Source of the DNA: Colwellia sp. TT2012 | GTDB taxonomy: Bacteria > Pseudomonadota > Gammaproteobacteria > Enterobacterales > Alteromonadaceae | Assembly: GCF_001440345.1 (NCBI RefSeq) | Contig: NZ_LJYX01000006.1 | Coordinates: forward strand, 744,001 to 808,000 | DNA: 64,000 nt | Reading direction: 5' to 3' | In this document: positions 45,029 to 54,029 of the stretch, piece by piece | Position numbering within the stretch: position 1 is the first letter of the stretch | How the letters are laid out: each line of letters opens with the position of its first letter | Position numbers and translations under genes: made by a program | The notes under the pieces: generated by a model | The model's database searches: none | The model's input: only the letters and a program-made list of their open reading frames with translations | What the model was told of the DNA's origin: nothing

Positions 45029-45286
45029 TTAAGTTATCTTTCTAGACTTCTTAACTATAACTGTTGCCGGCTTAGTGTTGGATGGCTCTGGTTTTACCCA
45101 TTTAACCGCAGGGGCAACAAGTTTTTCATCTTGAATCTTGTTGTATATCTCTTCACGGTGTACAGATATGTCTTTAGGTGCATCAATGCCAATGCGTACT
45201 TGGTTACCTTGTATGGCTAATATTGTTAGGGTGATATTATCACTAATGATGAGTGATTCACTGATTTTTCTGGTTAGTACTAACAT
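45029..45286 (-). CDS. csrA: CsrA-like RNA-binding regulator with extended tail
   Basis: 85 residues. [20 protein letters not shown] opens exactly like CsrA, followed by [20 protein letters not shown] with the RNA-contacting GIDAPxxxxVHREEI motif. Residues 55-85 are an extra basic, Pro/Thr/Lys-rich tail, about 22 residues longer than usual CsrA. AAGGAATAAGCA precedes the ATG. CsrA blocks or activates translation by binding GGA loops. With the small HTH gene it sits between direct repeats away from alaS and tRNA genes, the usual csrA setting, so it is probably an accessory paralogue. Confidence 0.88.
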   Translation of the reverse strand: MLVLTRKISESLIISDNITLTILAIQGNQVRIGIDAPKDISVHREEIYNKIQDEKLVAPAVKWVKPEPSNTKPATVIVKKSRKIT

Positions 45287-45626
45287 TGCTTATTCCTTAT
45301 TCCTTATTGCTTGTCATGAAGTTATGTGTATTTACCGGAACCTCGGTTCATTGGCAACGGATGTTATAGTGTAGACAACCAAAAGTTAACTGCTGTGGTG
45401 TCGTGTTTTGTTTCGAACTGTTGTCAAATGTATATAACTTGAGTATAGCTCTTGCTTATAGCGGGGAATACCGGGATAAATACTCCCAGACTTCAGTTTT
45501 ATTAGTAAGCAGACTGTATAAATTATGCTTACTTTAATTATTAATATAGCATATTAGCAGACTTTGCTAGCTGCTAGCTTTACATTTCTTCAGGTCATGG
45601 TAACTATTTTTAGACGAGTGAGTACA
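45287..45626. other. Spacer, 340 bp, carrying the right direct repeat
   Basis: Promoter region of csrA next to its start, then the right copy of the direct repeat (core 45491-45527) and the 3' side of the MATE gene. No gene seen. Confidence 0.4.
45491..45527 (+). repeat. Right core of direct repeat flanking the csrA/HTH pair
   Basis: Identical 37-bp partner of 44513-44549, same orientation. Together they bound a unit of 978 bp holding only the HTH gene and csrA. Confidence 0.8.
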
Positions 45627-47003
45627 TTATAGATTTTCTTTTGCTAAATTTTCACTTAATGAATCATCCTGTGGCAAGCGCTTGTTAAATTCCCGTCTTA
45701 GAAAATAAAAGCTGACCGATGCTTGAATACATACTGTGGTTACCGAGACATACCAAAGCTGTTCAATTTGAAAGTCCTCTTGCTGTGATAGCCACAGGGC
45801 AGGGAGGATAAAGGTGATTAAACGTGTGGCTGTGCTAAATAAAGCCGGCATGGTATTACCTAGGGCTTGAAACATGCCAGAGCAGGTAAAAACTAACCCT
45901 GATGGCACAAAGTTCCAACAGATAAGCTGTAAAAAAACGACACTAATTAATAACACTTCTTGGTCATTAGAAAAGGCTTGCACCATCCATTCAGCTTGGC
46001 TTAAACAGGCTAGGGTGAGTATTGCCATCAATGAGCAGGTCATAATGGCAGACCAAGTAAAGGTTTCTCTCACTCTTTGGTATTTTTTTGCGCCAAAATT
46101 TTGCCCCGCAATTGCCGGCGCGGCAAAGGCAATAGCCATGGCCGGTAAAAATAACGATTGCATTATACGCGATCCCAAGCCAAATCCAGCTTGTGCATCC
46201 GCGCCAAAGGGTTGAATTAACCAATAAATAGTGCCCATATAAACAAACATTAAAAAGAACTCGCCACCGGCAGGTAAGCCAATAGCGAGTAGTTTTTTTA
46301 TGCGCGCTGTATCAACTCGCCAAAGAGAAAAGTCGACGCTGACGTATTTCTCTGCTGTTTTAAAGTAATAACATAAAAGAATGACGGCAAAAACAACGGA
46401 TATTGAACTCGCTAATCCTGCACCGGCAATCCCCATGGCATAGCCAGAGCCCCAGCCGGCAATCAATATCGGAGACAGGAGTATATTAACTAAAATAGAA
46501 AGTGTTTGAATGATCATAGTTGGCTTAACAATACCAGTGCCACGCAATGCTGAGCTAATCGAAACCATAACAAACTGCAATGCCATACAGGGAATAAACC
46601 AATGCAGGTAGGTTAAGCCCATCTGTACCGTTGCTAGGTCTTGTGAGATTAAATTGAGGTAAGCTTCGGCGCCTAAGTAGCCAATAATACAAACTACTAG
46701 GCCCGTGACGGTAGATAACATCATCGACTGGTTGAACGTCAGGTTAGCATCTTCTCTGTCTTTTGCGCCAACTGCATGAGAGATAAGTGCTGCAGTACTA
46801 ACATTGAGTATTTGGGTGAGTGCAAAGATTAAAAACATAGCATTACCCGCTAAACTCAATCCTGCTAGGGCAGCAGCGCCTAATTTACCAATAAAATATA
46901 AGTCGACGATAAAATATAACGTTTGGATAAACATGCCTATCATCATGGGTAATGCCATGTTAATTAGATGTTTAGGGATTGAGCCTTGAGTAAGATCTTT
47001 CAT
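45627..47003 (-). CDS. MATE family multidrug/sodium efflux transporter
   Basis: 458 residues from ATG 47003 (MKDLTQGSIPKHLINMALPM), preferred over the upstream TTG at 47060. Twelve hydrophobic segments are spread in two halves. The family start GSIPKHLINMALPMMIGMFI, FIVDLYFIGKLG in helix 1-2, and LRGTGIVKPTMI near the end of the first half, are typical MatE features, and QALGNTMPALFSTATRLITF marks the second half. It exports cationic compounds in exchange for sodium or protons across the inner membrane. Monocistronic. Confidence 0.93.
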   Translation of the reverse strand: MKDLTQGSIPKHLINMALPMMIGMFIQTLYFIVDLYFIGKLGAAALAGLSLAGNAMFLIFALTQILNVSTAALISHAVGAKDREDANLTFNQSMMLSTVTGLVVCIIGYLGAEAYLNLISQDLATVQMGLTYLHWFIPCMALQFVMVSISSALRGTGIVKPTMIIQTLSILVNILLSPILIAGWGSGYAMGIAGAGLASSISVVFAVILLCYYFKTAEKYVSVDFSLWRVDTARIKKLLAIGLPAGGEFFLMFVYMGTIYWLIQPFGADAQAGFGLGSRIMQSLFLPAMAIAFAAPAIAGQNFGAKKYQRVRETFTWSAIMTCSLMAILTLACLSQAEWMVQAFSNDQEVLLISVVFLQLICWNFVPSGLVFTCSGMFQALGNTMPALFSTATRLITFILPALWLSQQEDFQIEQLWYVSVTTVCIQASVSFYFLRREFNKRLPQDDSLSENLAKENL

Positions 47004-47240
47004 GGTCGATGAAATCCATTGGTGACTGAAAAACTGAGAAGAAAAGAGGCAAACAGCCAAGCGCTATTAAGCGTATCTAACGGAGTAACATAGCGCATTT
47101 GTTTGCTTAAATAAATGCCAACCCCCTAATAACAGAGCACTAGCAGTAATTAATTATCTGCTCAGGTTATTTAGAGTCAATGCCACCATAAAGGTCAATG
47201 GTGAAGCCAGGTTGCTGGGCATAATCTTTTTGGGTTAAAT

Positions 47241-47468
47241 TCAGGTACTATTCAGGTATTTATTTAGATAGCGAATGAAATGAGCTTGATCAATAAAACC
47301 AAACGGGAAAGCAATATCTACCCAGTTAAGGTCACTGTGCTGGCGTTGATATAAAAACGCTAATATATCCTCCAGCTTGTTAATCGATTGACATTGTTTA
47401 AGGGCTAATCCGGTTACTTTTAAAAAGCTGCGCTCTAAGGTACCTTGCGAACAGTGCAGGCTTGCCCC
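47241..47468 (-). pseudogene. C-terminal remnant of an AraC-family regulator
   Basis: Directly after the stop codon of the anchor-H gene, and in the same frame, the minus strand reads CSQGTLERSFLKVTGLALKQ, INKLEDILAFLYQRQHSDLN and WVDIAFPFGFIDQAHFIRYL followed by NKYLNST and TGA. These are the two helix-turn-helices of an AraC DNA-binding domain (GFIDQAHFIRYLNKY is the second). The sensing domain and start codon are gone, so it cannot be expressed as a normal protein. The rest of the spacer to the MATE gene shows nothing. Confidence 0.65.
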
Positions 47469-48512
47469 CTAATTCATTAATCGCCGTATTAGCCCGTAGC
47501 GGCAGCACTTGCGTTGCGGATACAACTGACGCATAGCTAATATCATCATGAGAATCATCAAGCCGGAGAGTGAAGCGCTACCACCATGAATATGAGTTTC
47601 TTGGTAATATTCAACATACTCAATATCATAATCACTACTCTCCAAGGGTAAAGCATATAAACTATTACTGTCATCACTGCTATAAGAAGCAATAATATTT
47701 GTGTAACCAACTTCATATAAATCGATGAGTACATCGTAATGATTAGGATTAAAGCCTTGGCTTAAGGTGCTATAGACTTCAAAAGCATCCTCTGAGCTTT
47801 CACCCTGAATAACAAAACTGTCGGTAGTGTAGTAATGCTGCCAAGGGCCGCCGTTTTCGCTTAAGTATAACTCGGCATAGACAACAGCCACATCATAAGG
47901 GTTATAGGTAATTAAATCGGCATCAAAGGTGACACTAAAAGTTTGATAGTAACCATCTAAATCATGGTCTGCTATTAACTGTGCATAGCCTTCATAAATG
48001 ACAAAATTACCGTCACTGAAGCTTCTACTGGTATTGTCTACTTTTGGGTTATCAGCTATTTTCTTAAATAATCTGGCTGATATATGTTTGTGAGCTTGTT
48101 GTTTTTTTTGCTTGATAACTTCATCGCGTGTGCGGGCTAAGGCTTTATTTTGTGTTTGGTCGCTATCGCCAAGTATGACTCTATGCTTGATGGCTTGCAT
48201 CAGTTGCTCTGCTGATAGCTTGTTAGAGGCGCTTGCTGATTGGCCGATAGAATAACTTTGCTCAGCAAAACTTGGCAATGTCATTAACAGCAAGGTTAAC
48301 ATTAAGCTTAACTGCAAGCTGGAGACTAGTATGGGGGATAACCTTGAACTTATGGGTGATGCTAGTTTTAATGTCAGTTGTGAAATAACATTTCCGGCCT
48401 TATTTAATGACTCTCTGGCAGATAAATGTCTGGGTAAATTGTTCATCATTAAATCCTTGTTACGTTGCTTGATACCATTAAAGCGCAAGTTAGATGAACT
48501 CAAGCTGAACAT
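47469..48512 (-). CDS. Choice-of-anchor H family exported protein
   Basis: 347 residues from ATG 48512, picked because AGGAG lies 8 bases upstream. A long basic N-terminus leads to a signal segment (ILVSSLQLSLMLTLLLMTLP, about 60-80) ending FAEQS. The mature part has a beta-rich domain (SDGNFVIYEGYAQLIADHDL, DGYYQTFSVTFDADLI). The C-terminus is HGGSASLSGLMILMMILAMR followed by basic residues: a Gly/Ser motif, membrane helix and positive tail typical of proteins trimmed by an envelope sorting system. It shares its promoter region with the two-component operon, where a direct-repeat operator lies. Confidence 0.78.
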   Translation of the reverse strand: MFSLSSSNLRFNGIKQRNKDLMMNNLPRHLSARESLNKAGNVISQLTLKLASPISSRLSPILVSSLQLSLMLTLLLMTLPSFAEQSYSIGQSASASNKLSAEQLMQAIKHRVILGDSDQTQNKALARTRDEVIKQKKQQAHKHISARLFKKIADNPKVDNTSRSFSDGNFVIYEGYAQLIADHDLDGYYQTFSVTFDADLITYNPYDVAVVYAELYLSENGGPWQHYYTTDSFVIQGESSEDAFEVYSTLSQGFNPNHYDVLIDLYEVGYTNIIASYSSDDSNSLYALPLESSDYDIEYVEYYQETHIHGGSASLSGLMILMMILAMRQLYPQRKCCRYGLIRRLMN

Positions 48513-48544
48513 CTTGATAACTCCTAGCACAGCGACTAAGAAAA

Positions 48545-48561
48545 TGTTCAGCCCTTGTTCA
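48545..48561. promoter_or_regulatory. PhoP-box-like direct repeat TGTTCA-N5-TGTTCA
   Basis: TGTTCAGCCCTTGTTCA has two TGTTCA hexamers 11 bp apart, the one-helical-turn spacing used by PhoP/OmpR-type regulators (Salmonella PhoP box: TGTTTA-N5-TGTTTA). It lies between the divergent anchor-H gene and the PepSY-regulator-kinase operon, and recurs at 55105 with GC after both half-sites. Confidence 0.6.
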
Positions 48562-48658
48562 GCTAGTATTTCGTATCATTAAGGGAAACTTGGTTTATTT
48601 GCGAGCAGCATTCTTTTACACTGAGTGTTATATAGTATTATCTGCATTAGGGTTTGAG

Positions 48659-48940
48659 ATGAAATTACGCGTTTTTTTATTAACACTGTTTATGAGTGTG
48701 CTGACCTTAAGCGCCAGCGATGCTTGGTCGGCAGAGAAGCAGGTTAATAAACAAGGCAATAAAAAGGTTATTAGCTCAAAACAAGCGGCAAAAATAGTAC
48801 AAAAACAATATGGCGGTAGGGTGTTAAAAGTTAATAAACAAAAAAACAATGCCGGTTATCGAGTCAAAATTGTTAAACCTAATGGGCAGGTGATCTCTAA
48901 AAAGGTCAATGCTAAAACCGGTAAAATAGAAAAGAACTAG
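48659..48940 (+). CDS. Small exported PepSY-domain protein
   Basis: 93 residues from ATG 48659 (AGGGTTTGAG upstream); a longer frame from 48590 would put the signal peptide inside the chain and is rejected. Signal peptide MKLRVFLLTLFMSVLTLSAS to AWSAE. The mature protein is one basic PepSY domain: ISSKQAAKIVQKQYGGRVLK and VNAKTGKIEKN. PepSY proteins are inhibitors or sensors at the membrane. It starts an operon 17 bp before the response regulator, so it may report envelope state to the adjacent kinase. Confidence 0.85.
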   Translation: MKLRVFLLTLFMSVLTLSASDAWSAEKQVNKQGNKKVISSKQAAKIVQKQYGGRVLKVNKQKNNAGYRVKIVKPNGQVISKKVNAKTGKIEKN

Positions 48941-48957
48941 CTCCAGGGATAATTACC

Positions 48958-49635
48958 ATGCGTTTGCTTTTAGTTGAAGATGATCCAGCCTTGCAGCATG
49001 AACTGCAACAACAATTAGTACGGCAAAATTACTCGGTCGATGTCGCTGCTGATGGTGAAATCGCTTTATTTCAAGGCCTTGAATATGACTATGATATTGC
49101 TGTGATCGATTTAGGTTTACCTAAAATGGACGGTACTACTGTGGTTAAAAAATTAAGAGAAAAAGGCCGAAACTTCCCCATTTTAATTCTTACCGCCCGG
49201 GATCGTTGGCAAGATAAAGTAGCCGGTTTAGATGCTGGCGCTGATGATTACCTCACTAAACCTTTTCATATCGAAGAACTCAGCTCTCGCTTAAATGCGT
49301 TGATCAGGCGCTGCGCGGGTAAGGCGAGTTCGACCATTAATAATGGTCCCTTTACTTTAGACACGGCTACCTCGCAAGTATCAGTAGAGCAAATAAGCGT
49401 TAATTTAAGTGCTCAGGAATTTAAAGTGTTTAAATATCTCATGTTGCACATAGGGGAAGTGGTTTCGAAAACCACCTTAACGGAGCACATATACGATCAG
49501 GACTTTGATTTAGACTCTAATGTTATCGAGGTCTTTATTAGACGTTTACGGAAAAAACTTGACCCTGACAGTAAACATAATTTTATTGAAACTAAGCGTG
49601 GTCAAGGCTATCGTTTAATTGACTTTACTGCTTAG
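48958..49635 (+). CDS. OmpR/PhoP-family response regulator
   Basis: 225 residues. Receiver domain with acidic pocket LLVEDDPAL, phosphorylated Asp51 in AVIDLGLPKMDG and Lys101 in YLTKPFH; then a winged-helix OmpR-type DNA-binding domain (about 125-223) ending FIRRLRKKLDPDSKHNFIET plus KRGQGYRLI. It is like PhoP/QseB. It is cotranscribed with the PepSY protein and the kinase 8 bp downstream. The 11-bp direct repeats at 48545 and 55105 are its likely operators (inference). Confidence 0.94.
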   Translation: MRLLLVEDDPALQHELQQQLVRQNYSVDVAADGEIALFQGLEYDYDIAVIDLGLPKMDGTTVVKKLREKGRNFPILILTARDRWQDKVAGLDAGADDYLTKPFHIEELSSRLNALIRRCAGKASSTINNGPFTLDTATSQVSVEQISVNLSAQEFKVFKYLMLHIGEVVSKTTLTEHIYDQDFDLDSNVIEVFIRRLRKKLDPDSKHNFIETKRGQGYRLIDFTA

Positions 49636-49643
49636 GTATTTTC

Positions 49644-51080
49644 TTGCTGCCATTTTTAAAGCCTCGAATTAAAATTTATTTAAACTCTTTCTTCAATTCC
49701 CTTAAAGTACGTTTGATGGTGAGTCTACTGGCTATGGTGCTTATTATATTGCCCACCGTTGCGTTTATCATCATGAACTCATTTGAGAAACACATGGTGG
49801 GCAGCATAAAAAATGAATTAACTGCCTACAGCTATACCATTTTGGCGGTGGCAGAAGTCGAACAAGCTAGGCTCATCATGCCGGAAGCATTAATTGAAAA
49901 TCAGTTTAATGTTAGTGATTCAGGCTTATATGCTTTTATCTCGCAGCAAGAGAGCAAGCAAGCGGATACAAATAATACGCTAAATAAGAAAAGTCTACAT
50001 AACAAAAGTACCACTTTATGGCGCTCGCAATCTTTGCTTACCCTTAACTTACCCAATAAACTACCTAAACAATTAGTAACCCTGATAACGGGCGAAACAG
50101 CTTTTACTCGCATTGAAATTAATAGCTTACCGCATTTTATTTATAGCTATGCAGTAAGTTTTACTGATGATGAGCATAGCTTTCCCATGACGGTTCATAT
50201 CATCAAAGATAAGCAAAGCTACTTACAACTCATTAGCGATTTTAAACAGCAACTTTGGCTTGGTTTAGCATTCTTAATGGCCATTATATTTTTGCTGCAA
50301 CTGGTCTGGTTAATGTGGACACTAAAACCATTATCGACTTTAGAGCAAGAAGTTAAGGCGATTGAACAAGGTAAAGCACAAAGGTTAACGAGTGTTTATC
50401 CCAAAGAGTTATCGCCACTAACCACGCAGTTAAATCAGTTATTAGCGACTGAAGAAAAGCAAAGGCAACGTTATCGTAATGCTTTATCTGATCTTGCCCA
50501 TAGTTTAAAAACACCCTTGGCAGTTTTACAAGCACAAAGCGATATTTCTGTGGTTAACCAAGAGCAAATTAATCGCATTAATTCAACCATTGACCATCAA
50601 TTAAAGCGCGCACAAAGTGCTGGACATTCTTCTTGGCTGTTGGGCATTGCCGTAAAACCCGTGGTAGATAAGTTACTTAAGACCCTAGCTAAAATTTATC
50701 ATGATGAAGATAAAAAAATAATCAGCAAGTTAACAGATAAACTGACCTTTAAATGTGATGAAGCGGATCTGCTTGAGCTGTTAGGTAATTTATTGGATAA
50801 CGCTTATAAAGCAGCAAAAAGCGTTATTATGCTAACGGTCAGCCAGCAAGGTGATGTGTTAGTTATTTGCATTGAAGATGATGGTATTGGTATTAAAAAA
50901 CAGCAAATCAGCCAAATACTAGAGCGCGGCGTTCGTGCGGATACTTATCAAGAAGGACATGGTGTTGGCTTAGCAATAGTGCGCGATCTAGTGGCCAGTT
51001 ATCAAGGCAAGCTGCACATTGGCAACTCTGCAGCATTAGGCGGGGCAAAGTTTACCCTTACTTTTACAAGTATGGGCTAA
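49644..51080 (+). CDS. PhoQ-like sensor histidine kinase
   Basis: 478 residues from TTG 49644, preceded by TTAGGT; the next ATG (49716) would remove the cytoplasmic start of helix 1. Topology: helix about 24-45, periplasmic sensor domain about 46-203, helix about 204-226, HAMP-like linker, then dimerisation domain with His286 in LSDLAHSLKTPLAVL and ATPase motifs GNLLDNAYKAA, EDDGIGI and GHGVGLAIVRDLV. The phospho-acceptor region and HSLKTPLAVL resemble PhoQ. It phosphorylates the adjacent regulator. What it senses is unknown, though PepSY protein linkage suggests envelope stress or metal or peptide signals. Confidence 0.92.
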   Translation: MLPFLKPRIKIYLNSFFNSLKVRLMVSLLAMVLIILPTVAFIIMNSFEKHMVGSIKNELTAYSYTILAVAEVEQARLIMPEALIENQFNVSDSGLYAFISQQESKQADTNNTLNKKSLHNKSTTLWRSQSLLTLNLPNKLPKQLVTLITGETAFTRIEINSLPHFIYSYAVSFTDDEHSFPMTVHIIKDKQSYLQLISDFKQQLWLGLAFLMAIIFLLQLVWLMWTLKPLSTLEQEVKAIEQGKAQRLTSVYPKELSPLTTQLNQLLATEEKQRQRYRNALSDLAHSLKTPLAVLQAQSDISVVNQEQINRINSTIDHQLKRAQSAGHSSWLLGIAVKPVVDKLLKTLAKIYHDEDKKIISKLTDKLTFKCDEADLLELLGNLLDNAYKAAKSVIMLTVSQQGDVLVICIEDDGIGIKKQQISQILERGVRADTYQEGHGVGLAIVRDLVASYQGKLHIGNSAALGGAKFTLTFTSMG

Positions 51081-51249
51081 TGAATAACTAGCCAAAATAT
51101 TATTCAATACCCAGCAGTATATCTTCAGCTGAAATTTTTCCTGTGTTTGATATTGTTAGCTGATTGATTGATGTTATTACTTGTCTTACTATTGAAAAAG
51201 TAATAAAGAACCCTATATCATTGAATATCTTAGTAGAGTGATTGTTTTC

Positions 51250-51669
51250 ATGTGGCGTAAATTAGCAGTAATGTTATTTTTATTAGTATTAGCTCAAACC
51301 GCTAGTGCTTTGCCGATCTCAGAAAACATTGCTGATGACTCAGCTAATAATGTCTCCATTGCTCAAATTGACCAGCAAACAGCTCCATTTTTCGATAGTG
51401 ATGAACCTGAAGATGTCTTTAATTTACCAAGATTAAATAGGCTTACTCCCTCACTATTTACTGCTGAAGTACAAACATCACCAAACTATGTATTAGTGGT
51501 CGAGTTTTTCAAAATAAAGCTAACGGCAGGTTTGTTTAAAAACCTGGCGAATCCACCGCTGATAACGCCTTGGTTTGAACAATTAAGTCACAAAACTAAC
51601 TCATCTCGACTTTCCGGCTGGAAAGACGGTAACTTCTTGTATGCATCGCGCACTACTTACCACAGCTAA
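51250..51669 (+). CDS. Small exported protein of unknown function
   Basis: 139 residues from ATG 51250 (GAGTG about 10 bases upstream). A signal peptide (MWRKLAVMLFLLVLAQTASA) is clear. The mature part has an acidic start (DSDEPEDVFNLPRLNRL), then a hydrophobic stretch (NYVLVVEFFKIKLTAGLFKN) and a polar end. No family recognised and no Cys. It lies after the two-component operon with a 169-bp gap and before the repeat element and secDF. Confidence 0.6.
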   Translation: MWRKLAVMLFLLVLAQTASALPISENIADDSANNVSIAQIDQQTAPFFDSDEPEDVFNLPRLNRLTPSLFTAEVQTSPNYVLVVEFFKIKLTAGLFKNLANPPLITPWFEQLSHKTNSSRLSGWKDGNFLYASRTTYHS

Positions 51670-51677
51670 TTCATTAC

Positions 51678-51990
51678 TATACCCAAGCTACTTCAAGATG
51701 CTCGTTCAGGACGCCTGAGCGATTCATGATCAAGACGTGTATTTTATTAATGGTTGTTCAGGATAATATGCTCCTGCATTATCTATTAAGCTGCATCCAT
51801 GCAGCGTCCTTAATGAACTACGCAACGATGAACGTGATTTGATCAGACGTCCCAGAAGGGCTGGTTTAGAAGCGCTTTATCCATCGTTATTGATTTCGAT
51901 AAGGGAATAACCATTTTCTTCAATCAATGCCTTGTTTAAAGACGCTTCTAATTCCAGCTGAATCCTGCATCTTGAGGTTGCTTGGGTATA
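51678..51990. mobile_element. 313-bp element with 24-bp inverted ends (MITE-like)
   Basis: Ends 51678-51701 (TATACCCAAGCTACTTCAAG + ATGC) and 51967-51990 are inverted copies with two mismatches. Inside are a smaller palindrome (GCTGCATCCATGCAGC, about 51791-51806) and, on the minus strand, a readable string SLNKALIEENGYSLIEINND. TATACCCAAGC-ended repeats are common in marine gammaproteobacteria. No transposase is present. A related internal segment lies at about 43344-43386. Confidence 0.65.
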
Positions 51991-52136
51991 CACAGTTTAA
52001 TTAAATTCTACATTGGTATTTTTTGAACTGTAAAAATCAACTATTCCCCCTTTTTCCAATACTAATGGTAAACCATCAGTGACTTGCCGTATTTGTTTTT
52101 TATTATTTAAACTTTTTATTTTATTGAAAAATTTCA

Positions 52137-54029
52137 ATGAGAAAATTGAGTTATAGCAACTCCGGTAAGTCTACATTTAGAGATTTTATGATGAATTCAC
52201 GGACAACTAAGCAGGAAAAACCTGCTAAATGGCAAAATATTGTCATTCTTTTGATATTACTATTTATGCTTATTAGCGCATTACCCAACTTGTATTCTGA
52301 TAAGGTGACTATCCACCTTACACATAACACTCATTCCCAACAAATGTCATCTCAAGGTATTGTTACTTTACTTAGTGAGCATAAATTTTCTGTTGATGAA
52401 ATTCGAATATCTACAGCAAGTACCTCGATTACTTTAGCTAATAAAGCTGATCAGCAGGCTATTGAAAAACTGTTAACACAAGAGCTAGGTGAAAATTATG
52501 CCATTACAAGTTCAATAGAAAACACAGCTCCAGCATGGCTTAAATTATTGGGCGGACAACCAATAAAATTAGGTTTGGACCTAAGTGGTGGTGTTTTATT
52601 TGTACTTGATGTCGATACTGAACGAGCATTAGCGGATCGGCTAAAAGGTATTGCTCTAGAAATTAGGTCATTAGCGGTAGAGAGCCGCATCCGTATCGAC
52701 AAAATATCACAACCGAATAACCATTCTATTATTATTGATTTTGCCCTAACTAAGCAAAGCACTAAGCAAAAAAATATAGATAAGCTGTTAAGTGAAATTA
52801 AGAAAAACCATCCAGAATTAACTCAAAATAAACGGGATGATAATCAAGTTTTTTTGACTTACTCCTTACCAGAGCAAGTCAAGTTTCGTCAAGATACGAT
52901 GCAGCAAACGCTTAAAACCATGAGAGGGCGAATAGAGGAGTTAGGCATCACCGAAGCGGTTACCCAAAAACAAGGAAAAAATAGAATTCGCATTGAGTTA
53001 CCTGGTGTCCATGATCCCGAAGCCGCCAAAAGGATTATTGGCGCCACGGCTTCACTAGACTTTTATCAAATGGCTGCCAATTCAAATGCTGTCGGTATTA
53101 TTCAAATGCTTGATGACAATGGCCAAAAGCTAAGATTGAATGCTCAGGTGGTATTTTCGGGGAGCCATATTAAAAATGCTAAATCAGGTAAAGATGAAAT
53201 GGGCATGCCATTAGTCAACCTGACGTTGGATAGTGTTGGCGGTAAGAAAATGTCTATGTTCTCTAAAAAGAATATTGGCAAACCAATGGTAACGGTATTT
53301 TCTGAGTTTTATCGGGATGCGAAAGATGAAATGGTTAAGAAAAGTAAGGTCATTAATGTAGCCACTATCCAACAGCATTTAGGCTCACAATTTAGTATTA
53401 CCAACATGTCTAGCCCACAAGCGGCACAAGAACTTGCTTTATTATTACGAGCGGGCTCTTTGACTGCACCAGTAACCATAGTAAAGCAGCGTAGCATAGA
53501 AGCGACTCTCGGCGAGGATAATATAGCGCATGGAATTAAAGCGTTAACCATAGGCATTGCTTGTACTTTATTGTTTATGACCTTTTGGTATCGCACCTTA
53601 GGCGTTATCGCCAATGTAGCATTGGCATTAAATTTAGTCAGTTTACTTGGCTTAATGTCACTGCTTCCAGGTGCTGTACTGACACTTCCTGGCATAGCCG
53701 GTTTAGTGTTAACAGTAGGCATGGCAGTTGATACCAATGTACTTATTTTTGAAAGGATAAAAGAAGAGTTAAAGCGGGGGCGCCAAGTACTATCTGCAAT
53801 TGAAAGCGGTTATAAAAGTGCATTCTCAACCATTCTCGATGCCAATATTACGACCTTGATCACCGGGATAATTTTATATTCCATCGGTTATGGTCCGGTC
53901 AAAGGTTTTGCCATCATTTTATGTTTAGGAATCTTAACCAGTATGTTCACTGGGGTATTCGTCTCAAAGGCGTTAACCAACTTATTGATTCGTGATAACA
54001 AGGCGCAATTACTTGGAGTTAAATTATGA
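52137..54029 (+). CDS. secD: Stand-alone SecD-like preprotein translocase subunit
   Basis: 630 residues. Start uncertain: ATG 52137 has no ribosome site; ATGs 52188/52191 follow TAGAGATTTT. First membrane helix about 34-53 ending ALPNLYSD, then the LGLDLSGGVLFVLDVD motif (about 147), a periplasmic P1-type region with MRGRIEELGITEAVTQKQGK and NRIRIELPGV, and five C-terminal helices with VDTNVLIFERIKEELKRGR. It overlaps secF by 4 bp (ATGA). SecDF uses the proton gradient to pull exported proteins. The locus lacks yajC and tgt, the usual neighbours, so it is probably a second, specialised copy. Confidence 0.9.
   Translation: MRKLSYSNSGKSTFRDFMMNSRTTKQEKPAKWQNIVILLILLFMLISALPNLYSDKVTIHLTHNTHSQQMSSQGIVTLLSEHKFSVDEIRISTASTSITLANKADQQAIEKLLTQELGENYAITSSIENTAPAWLKLLGGQPIKLGLDLSGGVLFVLDVDTERALADRLKGIALEIRSLAVESRIRIDKISQPNNHSIIIDFALTKQSTKQKNIDKLLSEIKKNHPELTQNKRDDNQVFLTYSLPEQVKFRQDTMQQTLKTMRGRIEELGITEAVTQKQGKNRIRIELPGVHDPEAAKRIIGATASLDFYQMAANSNAVGIIQMLDDNGQKLRLNAQVVFSGSHIKNAKSGKDEMGMPLVNLTLDSVGGKKMSMFSKKNIGKPMVTVFSEFYRDAKDEMVKKSKVINVATIQQHLGSQFSITNMSSPQAAQELALLLRAGSLTAPVTIVKQRSIEATLGEDNIAHGIKALTIGIACTLLFMTFWYRTLGVIANVALALNLVSLLGLMSLLPGAVLTLPGIAGLVLTVGMAVDTNVLIFERIKEELKRGRQVLSAIESGYKSAFSTILDANITTLITGIILYSIGYGPVKGFAIILCLGILTSMFTGVFVSKALTNLLIRDNKAQLLGVKL

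Noticed and set aside
45874-46215. 113-codon plus frame inside the MATE gene
   Set aside because: Antisense shadow of conserved transmembrane coding sequence.
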